A stretch of DNA of 14,916 nt from Verrucomicrobiota bacterium (GTDB lineage Bacteria > Verrucomicrobiota > Verrucomicrobiia > Opitutales > UBA2995), in assembly GCA_027297085.1 (NCBI GenBank), contig JAPUIL010000707.1, positions 1-14,916 of the forward strand, in the 5' to 3' direction. This document shows, one piece after another, positions 1 to 8,405 of this stretch (position 1 is its first letter; each line of letters opens with the position of its first letter). The notes beneath the pieces were generated by a model, which searched no databases, was not told the DNA's origin, and saw only the letters and a list, made by a program, of their open reading frames with translations. The translations under genes were made by a program, and so were the position numbers.

Positions 1-1488
1 TTGCTTACCTTGAAACAACTCGCCGGTGGTTCAACTGACTACCTTCCTCAATGCGAAATCAAGGATTGGCCCAGCTTCGAAAACCGGGGAATTATGCTCG
101 ATGTCTCAAGGAGCAAAGTACCTACCCTTGATACGCTCTTCAATCTTATCGATCAGTTTGCTAATTGGAAAATCAATCAACTCCAACTTTACATTGAGCA
201 TGTCTTCGCCTATCATGGACACGAGACCGTATGGAGGGATGCATCTCCATTTACACAAAGCGATTTCCAAAAACTGGATACTTATTGTGATGAACGATTC
301 ATCGAGTTGGTGCCAAATTTGAACTGCTTCGGTCACATGCACCGCTGGCTGGTCCATGATGATTACCGGCCACTGGCAGAATGCCCCAATGGAGGAGAGA
401 CCGGCCTCGGTTACCGCAAAGAGCCTCAAGGACTATGTCCCTTAGATCCTGGATCCATCGAACTGGCAAAGGACCTGATACATCAAATGGTATCCTGCTT
501 TAAAAGTAATCAGGTCAACGTCGGCTGCGACGAAACAATCGACCTGGGTTATGGGAGAAGCAAAAAATCGGTAGAACAAAAAGGACGGGGACGCGTTTAC
601 CTCGAGTACTTACTTAAGATTCAGGAGATTTGTAAAGAAGCTGGGTACTCCATGCAATTTTGGGCGGATATTCTCTTAAAGTACCCAGAACTGATTTCTG
701 AAATCCCGGATGGGTGTACTGCATTGAACTGGGGCTACGAGGCCAACCATCCCTTTGAGAAAGAAACTTTAAGTCTCAAACAATCTGGCAAGCCGTTTTA
801 TGTATGCCCCGGAACCTCCTCCTGGAACAGCATAGGGGGACGAACGGCCAATATGATGGAGAATATTCGCAACGCGGCAGAGCAGGGGGAAAAGCATCGG
901 GCCGTCGGGTTCATGACAACTGATTGGGGTGATAATGGGCACTGGCAACCCCTGCTGGCGAGTTATCCGGGGTTTGTCTACGGAGCGAGGATGGCCTGGA
1001 GTAATTGTGAAGGCCACACTTTGGAGACCCTGTTAGATCAATTTGTTTTCCATGCCGAGGGCTGGGGCAAATTACTCCTCGATATTGGCAATGTAGATAA
1101 ACAAATGGGCATCACCATTCACAACCGTTCCATACTGTTCAACTTGTTGCAAGATGAGGACAAGACCCTGAGGGACAGGCAAGATTTGGAGGTCGTGAAA
1201 CTTTCCACAACTCTTGCCAGAATCGAGAAATTACAGTCTGCCAAAAACGCACTTGATCCGGCAAAACCGATAGACGGCCTTTTGGAGCAGGAATTCAGTT
1301 GGGTAATTAAAATGCTGATACACGCTTGCCGGCGCGGGTTGCAAATTCTTGAGGACATGCATAGTGACTCAATTATAATAAATGCCATTGCTCTGCGTGA
1401 GCAGCACAAAACTATCTGGCATGCAAGAAATCGGCCAGGAGGATACGAAGAAAGCAGGGCGTTATTTGATGCTTTGATCAAGCGGTAA
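1..1488 (+). CDS. GH20 beta-N-acetylhexosaminidase-like glycosidase (5' end missing)
   Basis: Probably hydrolyses terminal N-acetylhexosamine residues, as GH20 enzymes do in chitin, peptidoglycan or glycan breakdown. The reading frame is already open at base 1, and the first visible residues (TLKQL, then P..EIKDWPSFENRGIMLD at about 16-34) match the junction between the small GH20 N-terminal domain and the TIM barrel. The TTG at base 1 is therefore not the true start and an upstream part is missing. The motif VNVGCDET (about 172-179) carries the adjacent Asp-Glu pair (D177-E178) that GH20 enzymes use to orient the substrate acetamido group and protonate the leaving group. FMTTDWGDNGHWQ (about 304-316) resembles the late-barrel segment of the family. 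The C-terminal about 150 residues are helical with no recognisable accessory domain. No signal peptide can be judged. The gene ends 228 bases before the next start and looks functionally unrelated to the kinases. Family call is firm; the substrate is not known. Confidence 0.85.
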   Translation: MLTLKQLAGGSTDYLPQCEIKDWPSFENRGIMLDVSRSKVPTLDTLFNLIDQFANWKINQLQLYIEHVFAYHGHETVWRDASPFTQSDFQKLDTYCDERFIELVPNLNCFGHMHRWLVHDDYRPLAECPNGGETGLGYRKEPQGLCPLDPGSIELAKDLIHQMVSCFKSNQVNVGCDETIDLGYGRSKKSVEQKGRGRVYLEYLLKIQEICKEAGYSMQFWADILLKYPELISEIPDGCTALNWGYEANHPFEKETLSLKQSGKPFYVCPGTSSWNSIGGRTANMMENIRNAAEQGEKHRAVGFMTTDWGDNGHWQPLLASYPGFVYGARMAWSNCEGHTLETLLDQFVFHAEGWGKLLLDIGNVDKQMGITIHNRSILFNLLQDEDKTLRDRQDLEVVKLSTTLARIEKLQSAKNALDPAKPIDGLLEQEFSWVIKMLIHACRRGLQILEDMHSDSIIINAIALREQHKTIWHARNRPGGYEESRALFDALIKR

Positions 1489-1599
1489 AGCCAGAAGGAG
1501 CCCTAACCGTAAGTTCTCGAAACAATTAGGCAGTATTCAGTATCCATTTTTTGAATTCAGCCTGCCTCATCCAGGGTGGTAAAAGGGTTCAAATTCTTT

Positions 1600-1617
1600 G
1601 TATAAAAAGTATAAAAA
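1600..1617. repeat. Perfect tandem 9-bp repeat, possible promoter element
   Basis: Two abutting copies of GTATAAAAA (1600-1608 and 1609-1617) lie about 100 bases before the hybrid kinase start. Each contains a TATAAA that could serve as a -10 hexamer, but no good -35 hexamer is visible at the right distance. The rest of the 1489-1716 gap shows no other gene. Confidence 0.3.
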
Positions 1618-1631
1618 CGGGGGGTGCCCCG
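1618..1631 (+). other. Short GC-rich hairpin after the tandem repeat
   Basis: CGGGG (1618-1622) can pair with CCCCG (1627-1631) around a four-base loop. No T-tract follows, so a rho-independent terminator is unlikely. It lies between the GH20 gene and the hybrid kinase and could sit in the kinase leader. Confidence 0.25.
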
Positions 1632-1716
1632 GTATTAGGTGTGTGGCTCTAAAAATCAGGGGATGCATTGGACGGAAGCTTACTGTTGCCAAACTTTCAT
1701 CCGTTCACTCCTCGAA

Positions 1717-4428
1717 ATGCTCAAACGAGTATCGACAAGAAATTTACTGATTATCGCTGCCCTGCTAACGGGTACGAGCATTGCTGGCCTGCTATTCCTG
1801 CTTCATTCATGGGAAAGTGATCAATTCGCGCTAAAAGTTGAGGCCCAAAACGAGTTAAATCATCGATCGTTCCAGATCGCGCTTGAATCGGAATTTCAGA
1901 AAAATCAGACACGCGCTCAATTGTTGGGTGAAGAAGCGGCCATTCGCATCGAGTTGGCGAAAATATTCCAAGCCTCATCACAGGCGAACATGCCATCCAC
2001 GGACGAGCTACGTGGTCGCATTTTACCCTATTGGAAAAAAATGGCCGCCCGGGCTATTCAGCCTGAATTGAGTATCCACCTTCCTGGAGAACTCGAACCT
2101 TTGATTGAATTAAGAGGCGGATGGAGCCACTCAAAACATGAATCTGCAGACCCAGTCGTCCTCAAGAATGCTTTCGAAACGGAAATGCTTTCAAAAGGCC
2201 TCGAGCAAACAGAATCCGGAGTCACAATTTCGACGGTAGAACCCATTTATGCGAACAACCCGTTGTCTGGGCAAAGACAACTTATCGGGTTTCTCAGAAT
2301 AGCGTCCTCTGCCACCCAGATTCTTGAGAGCGTATCGGGCACACCCGAAAAGGGAGACTCGGCCTTGTTGGTTACAGTAACTTCAGAAGAAGAAACTTCG
2401 GCAGAAGATTCGGACCGCTTGGTCCGATTGCCGAAACACCCATCCTTACTTTGGCTCAGTGACACCACCGCTCCTACCCTTCGCTTCATCCTTAAGAATT
2501 TCGAAGAGTTAAACGAATACCCGGACAATGAATGGCTGGCAATTGCATCTCGTGGTCATTGGTATTCTTTGTCATCATATCCCATAGATTCCGTTATCAG
2601 ATCAGAAACGCGATTCTTCTACGCCACGTGGAGGGACATCACTCAAGACGTGGCAATGACCAATCAAAATTTTCAGCGTATCCTCTTCTATGCTTTGGGA
2701 GGATTTGTTGTATCCGGAATCTTGCTACTCATTCTCTACAGCATATTCAGAACTCGAGTAGAAGAAGCAGTTAAAGCCAAGACCCTGGACCTGAAAAACA
2801 AGAACCAGGAATTGGGCATGGCCCGCAAACGAGCCGAACTGCAAGCAAAGGAGGCCGCAAACGCGAGTGAGGCAAAAGGCACCTTCCTGGCTACAATGAG
2901 TCACGAAATCCGCACCCCAATGAATGCGGTCATTGGCATGACGGACATGCTCCTGGAAAGCAATCTTACGGCCGAACAAAGAGACTATGCCGAAACCATG
3001 CGGAGCAGCAGCGATTCTTTGCTCACCCTGATCAACGACATACTCGACTATTCAAAAATTGAAGCGGGCAAACTCGACCTCGAGCAACGTCCTTTCGACA
3101 TCGGTCAGTGCCTTGAAGAAGCCTTCGACCAGGTGGCCGGCAAAGCCCATGAAAAAGACCTCGAACTTGGCTACCTCATCGACGAATCCGTGCCCGACAC
3201 CATAATGGGCGATATTTCCCGCCTCCGCCAGATAATGGTCAACTTGTTAAGCAACGCCTTAAAGTTTACTCACACCGGTGAAGTGCAAGTGACGGTGCGC
3301 GCAATCAAACGGGAGCATAATCAATACGAAATCTCGTTTTCGGTGCGCGATACCGGCATTGGAATTCCAGAGCACAGACTTGATCGACTTTTTAAGTCCT
3401 TTACTCAAGCCGACAATTCCACGACGCGCCAATACGGAGGAACTGGATTGGGACTGGCGATTTCAAAGCGCCTTGCAGAAATTATGGGCGGGCAGATGAC
3501 TGTGAAGAGCAAGGTCGACCATGGTTCCACCTTCCGTTTTTCCATCATGGGAAAACCCTTCCCCACCCAAAACAGAATGTATCTGAAACAGAAGGATCCA
3601 CAACTCACGGGCAAGCGAGTCCTCATAGTGGACGACAACGACATAAATCGCAAACTGCTGCTTGCCCAGACCAAGGCATGGGGGATGAAACCGGAGATCT
3701 TTGAATCAGGACCGGAAGCTCTCGCCGAAATCATTAAGGGCGAATCGTATGACTTGGCCCTGCTCGATTTTAAGATGCCCGGCATGGACGGCCGCGAACT
3801 GGCCATGAAAATTCAAGAGTTCCGGACGGACAAAGAACTGCCTTTAATACTACTAAGCTCGATTGGCAGTATACTAGAAGAATCTATAACACGCTACTTC
3901 ACGGAAGTACTTTCAAAGCCGTTGAAGCCAGCTGCATTACACAATGCGCTGCTCTCAGTTATAGATCATAGGCCGAAACAGGTAGTCCCCAACAAAGGAG
4001 CTAAAAATGCCCACACTTTTGCTCACGATTATCCCATCAAACTTCTGATAACAGAGGATAATCCCGTGAACCAAAAGGTAGTACTCTTGCTATTGAAAAA
4101 ACTAGGGTTTACCGACCCCATCACCGTGGCTGTGAACGGACAGGAAGCACTGGACCGGCTCGAAGAGGACTCCTACGACGCGATCCTGATGGATATTCAG
4201 ATGCCTGTCATGGACGGTTTCGAGGCGACACGACTTATTTGCAAAAAATACCCCCCCACTGAGCGGCCATGGATCATTGCCTTGACGGCTGCTGCCATGG
4301 GTGGGGACAAAGAAGCAGCTCTAAAGGAAGGGATGAATGACTTCATTACCAAGCCAGTGAGGACAGAACGGCTGGTGGAAGCATTAAAAAATGTGCCTAT
4401 TCGCAGCCAAATTCGCAAAAATAGCTAA
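1717..4428 (+). CDS. Membrane hybrid sensor histidine kinase with two receiver domains
   Basis: A 903-residue inner-membrane sensor kinase. From the chosen ATG: TM helix at about 9-29, a periplasmic region of about 290 residues (CHASE-like in layout, not certain), TM2 at about 321-342, a coiled-coil linker, then HisKA with SHEIRTPMN (phospho-acceptor H396). The ATP-binding domain has N box [10 protein letters not shown]1 DTGIGI and G2 GGTGLGLAI, all intact. Receiver 1 starts at about 633 (VLIVDDN, acceptor D684 in [11 protein letters not shown], Lys in SKPLK). Receiver 2 starts at about 775 (LITEDN, D826 in [10 protein letters not shown], Lys in TKPV). Both receivers keep their key residues; no Hpt domain follows. 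The frame is open back to a GTG at 1639, but that would add 26 Cys/Trp-containing residues unlike an N-terminus. ATG 1717 places the first TM normally, although it has no Shine-Dalgarno. Phosphate would need a separate Hpt or response regulator, none of which is in the window. Confidence 0.9.
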   Translation: MLKRVSTRNLLIIAALLTGTSIAGLLFLLHSWESDQFALKVEAQNELNHRSFQIALESEFQKNQTRAQLLGEEAAIRIELAKIFQASSQANMPSTDELRGRILPYWKKMAARAIQPELSIHLPGELEPLIELRGGWSHSKHESADPVVLKNAFETEMLSKGLEQTESGVTISTVEPIYANNPLSGQRQLIGFLRIASSATQILESVSGTPEKGDSALLVTVTSEEETSAEDSDRLVRLPKHPSLLWLSDTTAPTLRFILKNFEELNEYPDNEWLAIASRGHWYSLSSYPIDSVIRSETRFFYATWRDITQDVAMTNQNFQRILFYALGGFVVSGILLLILYSIFRTRVEEAVKAKTLDLKNKNQELGMARKRAELQAKEAANASEAKGTFLATMSHEIRTPMNAVIGMTDMLLESNLTAEQRDYAETMRSSSDSLLTLINDILDYSKIEAGKLDLEQRPFDIGQCLEEAFDQVAGKAHEKDLELGYLIDESVPDTIMGDISRLRQIMVNLLSNALKFTHTGEVQVTVRAIKREHNQYEISFSVRDTGIGIPEHRLDRLFKSFTQADNSTTRQYGGTGLGLAISKRLAEIMGGQMTVKSKVDHGSTFRFSIMGKPFPTQNRMYLKQKDPQLTGKRVLIVDDNDINRKLLLAQTKAWGMKPEIFESGPEALAEIIKGESYDLALLDFKMPGMDGRELAMKIQEFRTDKELPLILLSSIGSILEESITRYFTEVLSKPLKPAALHNALLSVIDHRPKQVVPNKGAKNAHTFAHDYPIKLLITEDNPVNQKVVLLLLKKLGFTDPITVAVNGQEALDRLEEDSYDAILMDIQMPVMDGFEATRLICKKYPPTERPWIIALTAAAMGGDKEAALKEGMNDFITKPVRTERLVEALKNVPIRSQIRKNS

Positions 4429-4438
4429 ATATACTGCA

Positions 4439-4460
4439 ACCCCACCGGTGTAATTGGGGT
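4439..4460 (+). other. Weak hairpin downstream of the hybrid kinase
   Basis: ACCCCA (4439-4444) can pair with TGGGGT (4455-4460) around a 10-base loop, eleven bases after the kinase stop. No T-run follows on either strand, so it is at best an imperfect or factor-dependent terminator. Confidence 0.25.
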
Positions 4461-4553
4461 ATGAAGAAAAGAGGAGCACGCGTTAAGGGCCGGGGAAGCA
4501 TGGTTTCCTTTTGACCAGAGACGCGGCACCACCTAAGCACATTAGATTCTTTC

Positions 4554-6062
4554 ATGATACGTCATTTCAGCACTTTACTACTCGGCATATTCTCCCTCAT
4601 TCAGGTGTCAACTGCGGGCGCCCAGACCCTCGAGTTCCTCGATGTAAAGGAGGCCGTGATCCTGTCACTCCAGCAAAACTTGAGCTTAAGAATTGAAGGG
4701 GTTCAGTTATTAAACTCCCAGGAGGAAATCATCATCCAGAAGTCTGAGTTCGACACCACTCTCTTTGCGTCCGGGACACAACGGGGTAGCCGATCCGCGG
4801 ACTACGGCGAATTCATTGGAGGAAATCAGACTCACAATAGTATGGTTCGAGCAGGAGTCTCCAAGTACTTGAATTCAGGAGCGGAAGTTCAAGTTACCAC
4901 CAACTATGCAAGAAACAGCAGTGGCGGCTCATCCCAAATTCTTAACCCGGCCCACACCTCCGATGTCGGCCTGTCGCTACGCCAACCGCTTTTGGAAGGT
5001 AGGGGATCCGAATACAACCTCATCCCTCTGCTGCAAGCTGGTATAGAGGCCAAACGAGCAGAACTTTTCTTGAAGCGCACTGCCTTGCAGATCATGGAAG
5101 TCGCCGAGAGCGCATATTGGGATCTGGCCTATGCACGCGAGGTACAGAAGGTACGTATAGCCAGTCTCGAAGTGGCCGAAAAGCTTCTTGAAGAAAACGA
5201 GGAGCGTGAACGAGTCGGACTGGCTACCAATATTGACGTGCTTCAATCCCAGGTATTTCTCGCAACCAGCCGGGAGGCGGTAATCTCCGCGGACGCGCTA
5301 ATTGATTCCAGTCAGGACCGTCTGTTCAGGCAAATGGGGTCAAATAACTATCCTGAAAGTTCTGTACCCATTAGTCCATTACCGGACATTTCTACCGAGG
5401 AGATCGGAACCAGTACTGCTTTGCCCACCATTCTGGCAAACAATCCCAACTACTTGCAACAGCAGCTTAATATCGAATCGTGGGAACTGTCCGTGAAATC
5501 AAGACGCAATTCCACCCTGCCCCGAGTCGACCTAATCGCGGGAATAGGTTTTTCGGGTCTTGATGATGGACTGATCGACTCCTATGGAAACACCTTGGAA
5601 CTAGACGGCTACGACTGGTCGGCCGGAATAGAGTTTAGCGTGCCCTGGGGTCAAAGATCCGATAAGGCACGCTACCAGCAAACCAGGAATAATCTGTATC
5701 GCGAACAATTGGTCCTCGAGGACATTGGACAGGATATAAAAGTAATCAATCGTTCAAACTGGAGAAATTGGGTAACAGGCATTGAACGAGTCAAAGCCGC
5801 CAAACTATCTCTCGACCTGGCTATCGAGCAATTTGATCGGGAACGAACCAAATACGAAAGCGGTTTGGCTACATTTCGCGAATTACTACAAGCGCGAGAA
5901 GATCAGGATGAAGCTAATCTTCGTTACCTCAATTCCATTCTCGGCGCGATAAATGCCCAAATTATAAACATGGCTCTGGATGCCTCGTTGCCACAGCGCT
6001 ATGGCCTTAGCTGGGAAACTACCGCCAACCTGATTTATCCGCTCGAAGAGACTAATCCTTAG
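4554..6062 (+). CDS. TolC-family outer-membrane efflux protein
   Basis: A 502-residue outer-membrane channel protein of the OEP family, which forms the exit duct of tripartite efflux or type I secretion systems. The N-terminus is a typical signal peptide (basic MIRH, hydrophobic LLLGIFSLI, AGA then Q; cleavage probable after A23). Two OEP repeats are visible: about 25-240, with YWDLAYA and then RERVGLATNIDVLQSQ, and about 290-490, ending with KYESGLATFRELLQARED. These R/Y-x-x-GLA...LLQA segments are the family's helical-barrel hallmark, and the length fits the family. No periplasmic adaptor, RND pump or ABC exporter lies next to it, so it may be shared with pumps elsewhere. It starts 125 bases after the hybrid kinase and ends 55 bases before the SixA-like gene; cotranscription with either is possible. 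ATG 4554 is chosen because it begins the signal peptide; no Shine-Dalgarno is visible. Confidence 0.9.
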   Translation: MIRHFSTLLLGIFSLIQVSTAGAQTLEFLDVKEAVILSLQQNLSLRIEGVQLLNSQEEIIIQKSEFDTTLFASGTQRGSRSADYGEFIGGNQTHNSMVRAGVSKYLNSGAEVQVTTNYARNSSGGSSQILNPAHTSDVGLSLRQPLLEGRGSEYNLIPLLQAGIEAKRAELFLKRTALQIMEVAESAYWDLAYAREVQKVRIASLEVAEKLLEENEERERVGLATNIDVLQSQVFLATSREAVISADALIDSSQDRLFRQMGSNNYPESSVPISPLPDISTEEIGTSTALPTILANNPNYLQQQLNIESWELSVKSRRNSTLPRVDLIAGIGFSGLDDGLIDSYGNTLELDGYDWSAGIEFSVPWGQRSDKARYQQTRNNLYREQLVLEDIGQDIKVINRSNWRNWVTGIERVKAAKLSLDLAIEQFDRERTKYESGLATFRELLQAREDQDEANLRYLNSILGAINAQIINMALDASLPQRYGLSWETTANLIYPLEETNP

Positions 6063-6117
6063 CTCGCAAGTATCAGATTCATTGCCAAATTCGAATGAAT
6101 CAAAAAAACTCACGATC

Positions 6118-6615
6118 ATGAGATTGTATCTTTTGAGTGAAGCGGATGCCGCTCCGAATAAAAACGATGCCCAGCGCAAACTCACTCCTAAAGGTATCGC
6201 ATCCCTCGGAAAACTAGCAGAGTTTCTTGAAAAGAAAGGCCTAATGAAGGTGGCTGAAATCCGCCACAGCCCTCTGGTCAGCGCACGCCAAACTGCCGAA
6301 TACTTTAAGAAAAAAGTCGGTTTAGAGGCAAAATTGCGCGAAGTTCCTCTTCTGGAGCCCTGCGATGACTTCCGAATTCTGGCGGATATTGTAAATAAAT
6401 CCAAAGAAGACCTGCTTTTGGTAGGGCATAAGCCAAATTTAAGTATGCTAGCCTCCTACCTGCTCACGCGAAACTCGCGGTTGGACCTATTTAGTCTCAG
6501 AAAATCAGGACTCATGTACCTGAAAAGAATTGATGCGACTCATACCTTGCCGGGATGGGATTTCAACTGGCAACTGAGGTGGCTCATCGTTCCAGGGATT
6601 TTGAAGAAAATGTAG
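6118..6615 (+). CDS. SixA-like phosphohistidine phosphatase homologue, catalytic residues lost
   Basis: A 165-residue small histidine-phosphatase-fold protein, the size of SixA. SixA in E. coli removes phosphate from phosphohistidine, for example on the ArcB Hpt domain or NPr. The alignment is recognisable throughout: MRLYLLSEADA (1-11), SPLVSARQTAE, PLLEPCDDF, LLVGHKPNL and FNWQL. However, the N-terminal RHG signature is replaced: Arg7 is Ser, the phospho-acceptor His8 is Glu, and the phosphate-binding Arg55 is Ser. Only the second histidine (H104) remains. By family knowledge the protein should not catalyse dephosphorylation, so a binding or regulatory role is inferred. The frame is open upstream to a TTG at 6082, but ATG 6118 gives the standard SixA start. 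The gene is intact, which argues against simple decay. It follows the TolC gene by 55 bases in a region rich in histidine kinases. No clear ribosome site is seen. Confidence 0.75.
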   Translation: MRLYLLSEADAAPNKNDAQRKLTPKGIASLGKLAEFLEKKGLMKVAEIRHSPLVSARQTAEYFKKKVGLEAKLREVPLLEPCDDFRILADIVNKSKEDLLLVGHKPNLSMLASYLLTRNSRLDLFSLRKSGLMYLKRIDATHTLPGWDFNWQLRWLIVPGILKKM

Positions 6616-6720
6616 CATGTCCGAGTAGACGTTTTCTCCCCCTGCATTCCAGTTCGTATAGGGACAACGTCTTGGATGGTCTAGCTTGTAATTAGAGGTT
6701 CAATACCTCGAGAACAATTG

Positions 6721-6747
6721 ATTAACAAAGTTAATAAGGCTGTTAAC
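6721..6747. promoter_or_regulatory. Palindromic operator-like site with a third half-site
   Basis: ATTAAC (6721-6726) and GTTAAT (6730-6735) form a perfect inverted repeat around AAA. A further GTTAAC (6742-6747), itself palindromic, begins 12 bases after the second half-site. The layout suits a dimeric DNA-binding regulator, but AT-rich DNA makes such sites easier to get by chance. Confidence 0.3.
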
Positions 6748-6877
6748 TTCTTTTAATTTAGTGACTTAGAGAAGCGTTTTCTGTTTATATCTACACAATT
6801 ATAGCTAAGTTATTTTTCTAAAGATTTGCTTTTTCCCCTGAGAATTCCGGGAAAGACCGCGAGACTTGTTTTTTGAT

Positions 6878-7045
6878 ATTAATGCGCTGTAATCCAAAGC
6901 GAACCAGGGAAATCAGAGATTGATTAAATCCAAAATACTGCTGTTGTGCCACTGCCCAAAGGAAGGCGTTGGAGATGATTGAGAAGGCAGTGAGGGAGAC
7001 ACCGATGGCAATTGGAATTGGAATCCTGGTTCGCAGCGCATTAAT
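6878..7045. repeat. 168-base element bounded by long inverted repeats (structured RNA or MITE-like)
   Basis: The left arm is ATTAATGCGCTG (6878-6889) and GCGAACCAGG (6899-6908), split by extra bases at about 6889-6898. The right arm 7025-7045 is the exact reverse complement of both parts joined (sharing one base), giving about 21 paired positions with one bulge. Inside, CACTGCC (6950-6956) pairs with GGCAGTG (6986-6992), so the stems are nested. Such length and collinearity are very unlikely by chance. No transposase is present and no clear target-site duplication flanks it. It could be a small non-autonomous transposable element, a dispersed palindromic repeat, or a structured RNA gene or leader. 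Confidence 0.55.
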
Positions 7046-7176
7046 TGACTAGTTTTCCGCCCTACAAACCATCGATCCTGGTAGTTTCGTCCCATTCTGG
7101 ACCCCAAAAAGCCTTTATGCGGCGGTATTTCCCCATATTTCCCCTCTTATTCAATCCACAGGCCTCTTTACCGTTT

Positions 7177-7199
7177 ACTTATTCACAAACTTATTCACA
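7177..7199 (+). promoter_or_regulatory. Two tandem DnaA-box-like sites
   Basis: TTATTCACA occurs at 7179-7187 and 7191-7199, within an 11-base direct repeat (ACTTATTCACA) with a 12-base period. The 9-mer matches the relaxed DnaA-box consensus TTATNCACA exactly, twice. The sites lie 52 bases before the start of the receiver-kinase gene, where a promoter is expected. They could be DnaA boxes regulating the operon, part of an origin-like region, or a tandem operator for another regulator. Confidence 0.4.
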
Positions 7200-7250
7200 G
7201 ACTAGGCAGCTTCCCGCTTTTACAATCCTTATATTCCTTTACCTGCTAAG

Positions 7251-8405
7251 ATGAATCTTTCTGAAGTTAAGTCGAAAGACGTACCCAATGTACTGGTAAT
7301 CGACGACGAATTGGGCCCCCGCGAAAGCCTGCGCTACCTCTTGGGTGAAGAATTCGAAGTCGATGTCAGCGACCGCGTTGAAGGTGGCTTAGAGAAACTA
7401 AGCCAAAAAACCTACGACGCAATAATCATGGATATCCGCCTGCCTTCTATGAATGGCATCGAAGGTTTGGCAAAAGTTCGAGAGATCGATCAAGACGTAT
7501 CCATCATCATGCTTACTGGTTATGGTAACCTCGAGACCGCTCAGGAAGCCATTAAACTGGGTGCCAACGAATATGTTACCAAACCGTTCGATATCCATAA
7601 GATGTTAGAAACGGTGAAAAAGCACACCAGAGAATCGAACCTGAGAAGAAAGCGAGGTTTCATGCTCAAGGAAGTTCAGAAGATGAACGACATTCTCAAA
7701 GGGCAATTGGAAGAAAGGGAATCCATGGCCTCTTGGGGCAAAGCCTCAGCTCGACTCGTGCATGATTTGTCGTCCCCGCTTACCGCTATTCTGGGTTATA
7801 GTTCTCTGCTATTGCATGAAGTTAAAAATGCGAGTGACGGACAGGATGTACCCATGGAAAACGCATTGGCTTATGCAGAAACCCTTGAACGAAACGCCAA
7901 CTACTGCCGGGAACTTGCTCAATCCTGGAAAGAGGTCTGCAAGGGTAATAACAACTCCGAGGTCTTTTCCATTCTCGACGCAGTTCGAAAAGTAAAAGCC
8001 GACATTTTCTTCGACGATAAAAACATCCTGGTTGACGGTGATGATTCCTTAACCGTTTCGGGAAGCATCTCGGAAATTTCACGCTTGTTTCAGAATCTCA
8101 TTCGCAACGCGCTGGAAGCCAAGAGCTCCGAGCAAAACGACCCCGTAACGGTACAAGTCACGGTCGAGTCAGGGGACGATGAGGCCATAGTCACCATTGT
8201 GGACAATGGCTGTGGAATGAACCAGGACACCATTGGCCAAATGCAGCAGGGCAATTTTACCACTAAAGGTGAAAATGGCACGGGCCTCGGTTTTATTATC
8301 TGTAAACGAATCGTAGAAGCCCACGATGGCGCTATTACAGTGAATTCTGAAGAAGGACTAGGTACGACCATCACCTTTTCCTTAAAAACATGGACATCGA
8401 ATTAA
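7251..8405 (+). CDS. Receiver-histidine kinase fusion (soluble)
   Basis: A 384-residue cytoplasmic protein with the receiver first and the kinase second. Receiver (about 13-125): VLVIDDE acidic pocket, acceptor D61 in IIMDIRLPSMNG, T89 in LTGYG, K111 in TKPFD; all canonical. A helical linker (about 126-162) leads to HisKA with VHDLSSPLTAILGY (H171). The ATP-binding domain has N286 in NLIRNALEA, D318 in DNGCGM and G2 GTGLGF at about 343-348, so it should be catalytically competent. There is no membrane segment or sensor domain, so its input is probably phosphorylation of its own receiver by another kinase, a layout used in phosphorelays. It is the first gene of a tight run: its 3' end overlaps the oxidase gene by 16 bases, implying coupled translation. 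No Shine-Dalgarno precedes ATG 7251; the start agrees with the beginning of the receiver. Confidence 0.9.
   Translation: MNLSEVKSKDVPNVLVIDDELGPRESLRYLLGEEFEVDVSDRVEGGLEKLSQKTYDAIIMDIRLPSMNGIEGLAKVREIDQDVSIIMLTGYGNLETAQEAIKLGANEYVTKPFDIHKMLETVKKHTRESNLRRKRGFMLKEVQKMNDILKGQLEERESMASWGKASARLVHDLSSPLTAILGYSSLLLHEVKNASDGQDVPMENALAYAETLERNANYCRELAQSWKEVCKGNNNSEVFSILDAVRKVKADIFFDDKNILVDGDDSLTVSGSISEISRLFQNLIRNALEAKSSEQNDPVTVQVTVESGDDEAIVTIVDNGCGMNQDTIGQMQQGNFTTKGENGTGLGFIICKRIVEAHDGAITVNSEEGLGTTITFSLKTWTSN

Larger units (their letters stand above)
6616..7250. other. 635-base intergenic region with several structured sites
   Basis: No convincing gene is present on either strand. The first part (about 6710-6830) is AT-rich and contains a palindromic site; the middle holds a nested inverted-repeat element (6878-7045); the end holds two DnaA-box-like 9-mers before the next operon. 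An inverted pair AGACGTT (6627-6633) and AACGTCT (6666-6672) directly follows the SixA-like stop; it lacks a T-tract but could form a stem. The region probably contains the promoter of the 7251-14916 operon, but I cannot place reliable -35/-10 hexamers; TATATT at 7230-7235 is only a weak -10 candidate and sits too close to the start codon. Confidence 0.6.

Noticed and set aside
1639..1716. Upstream GTG extension of the hybrid kinase
   Set aside because: The added residues are Cys- and Trp-containing and not typical of a kinase N-terminus; ATG 1717 places the first TM helix properly.
6694..6710. T-arm-like hairpin with loop TTCAATA, suggesting a tRNA or tmRNA 3' part
   Set aside because: The stem and 7-base loop resemble a T-arm, but no matching acceptor strand, D-arm or anticodon arm is found upstream and no CCA follows at the right place.
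6913..7107. Minus-strand ORF of 64 codons
   Set aside because: Low-complexity Ser/Pro/Gln-rich product, overlaps the inverted-repeat element, and another frame of the same strand looks more protein-like; no supporting homology recognised.
7088..7116. Possible tiny minus-strand peptide gene (24 codons, starting near 7126) with AGAGGGG upstream
   Set aside because: A purine-rich motif at right spacing exists, but the peptide is too short and unrecognised, and other genes here do not use Shine-Dalgarno motifs.
7045..7254. Plus-strand ORF of 69 codons before the receiver-kinase gene
   Set aside because: Product has no recognisable domain, its frame crosses the DnaA-box-like repeats (giving a repeated YSQT), and it ends over the next start; probably chance.
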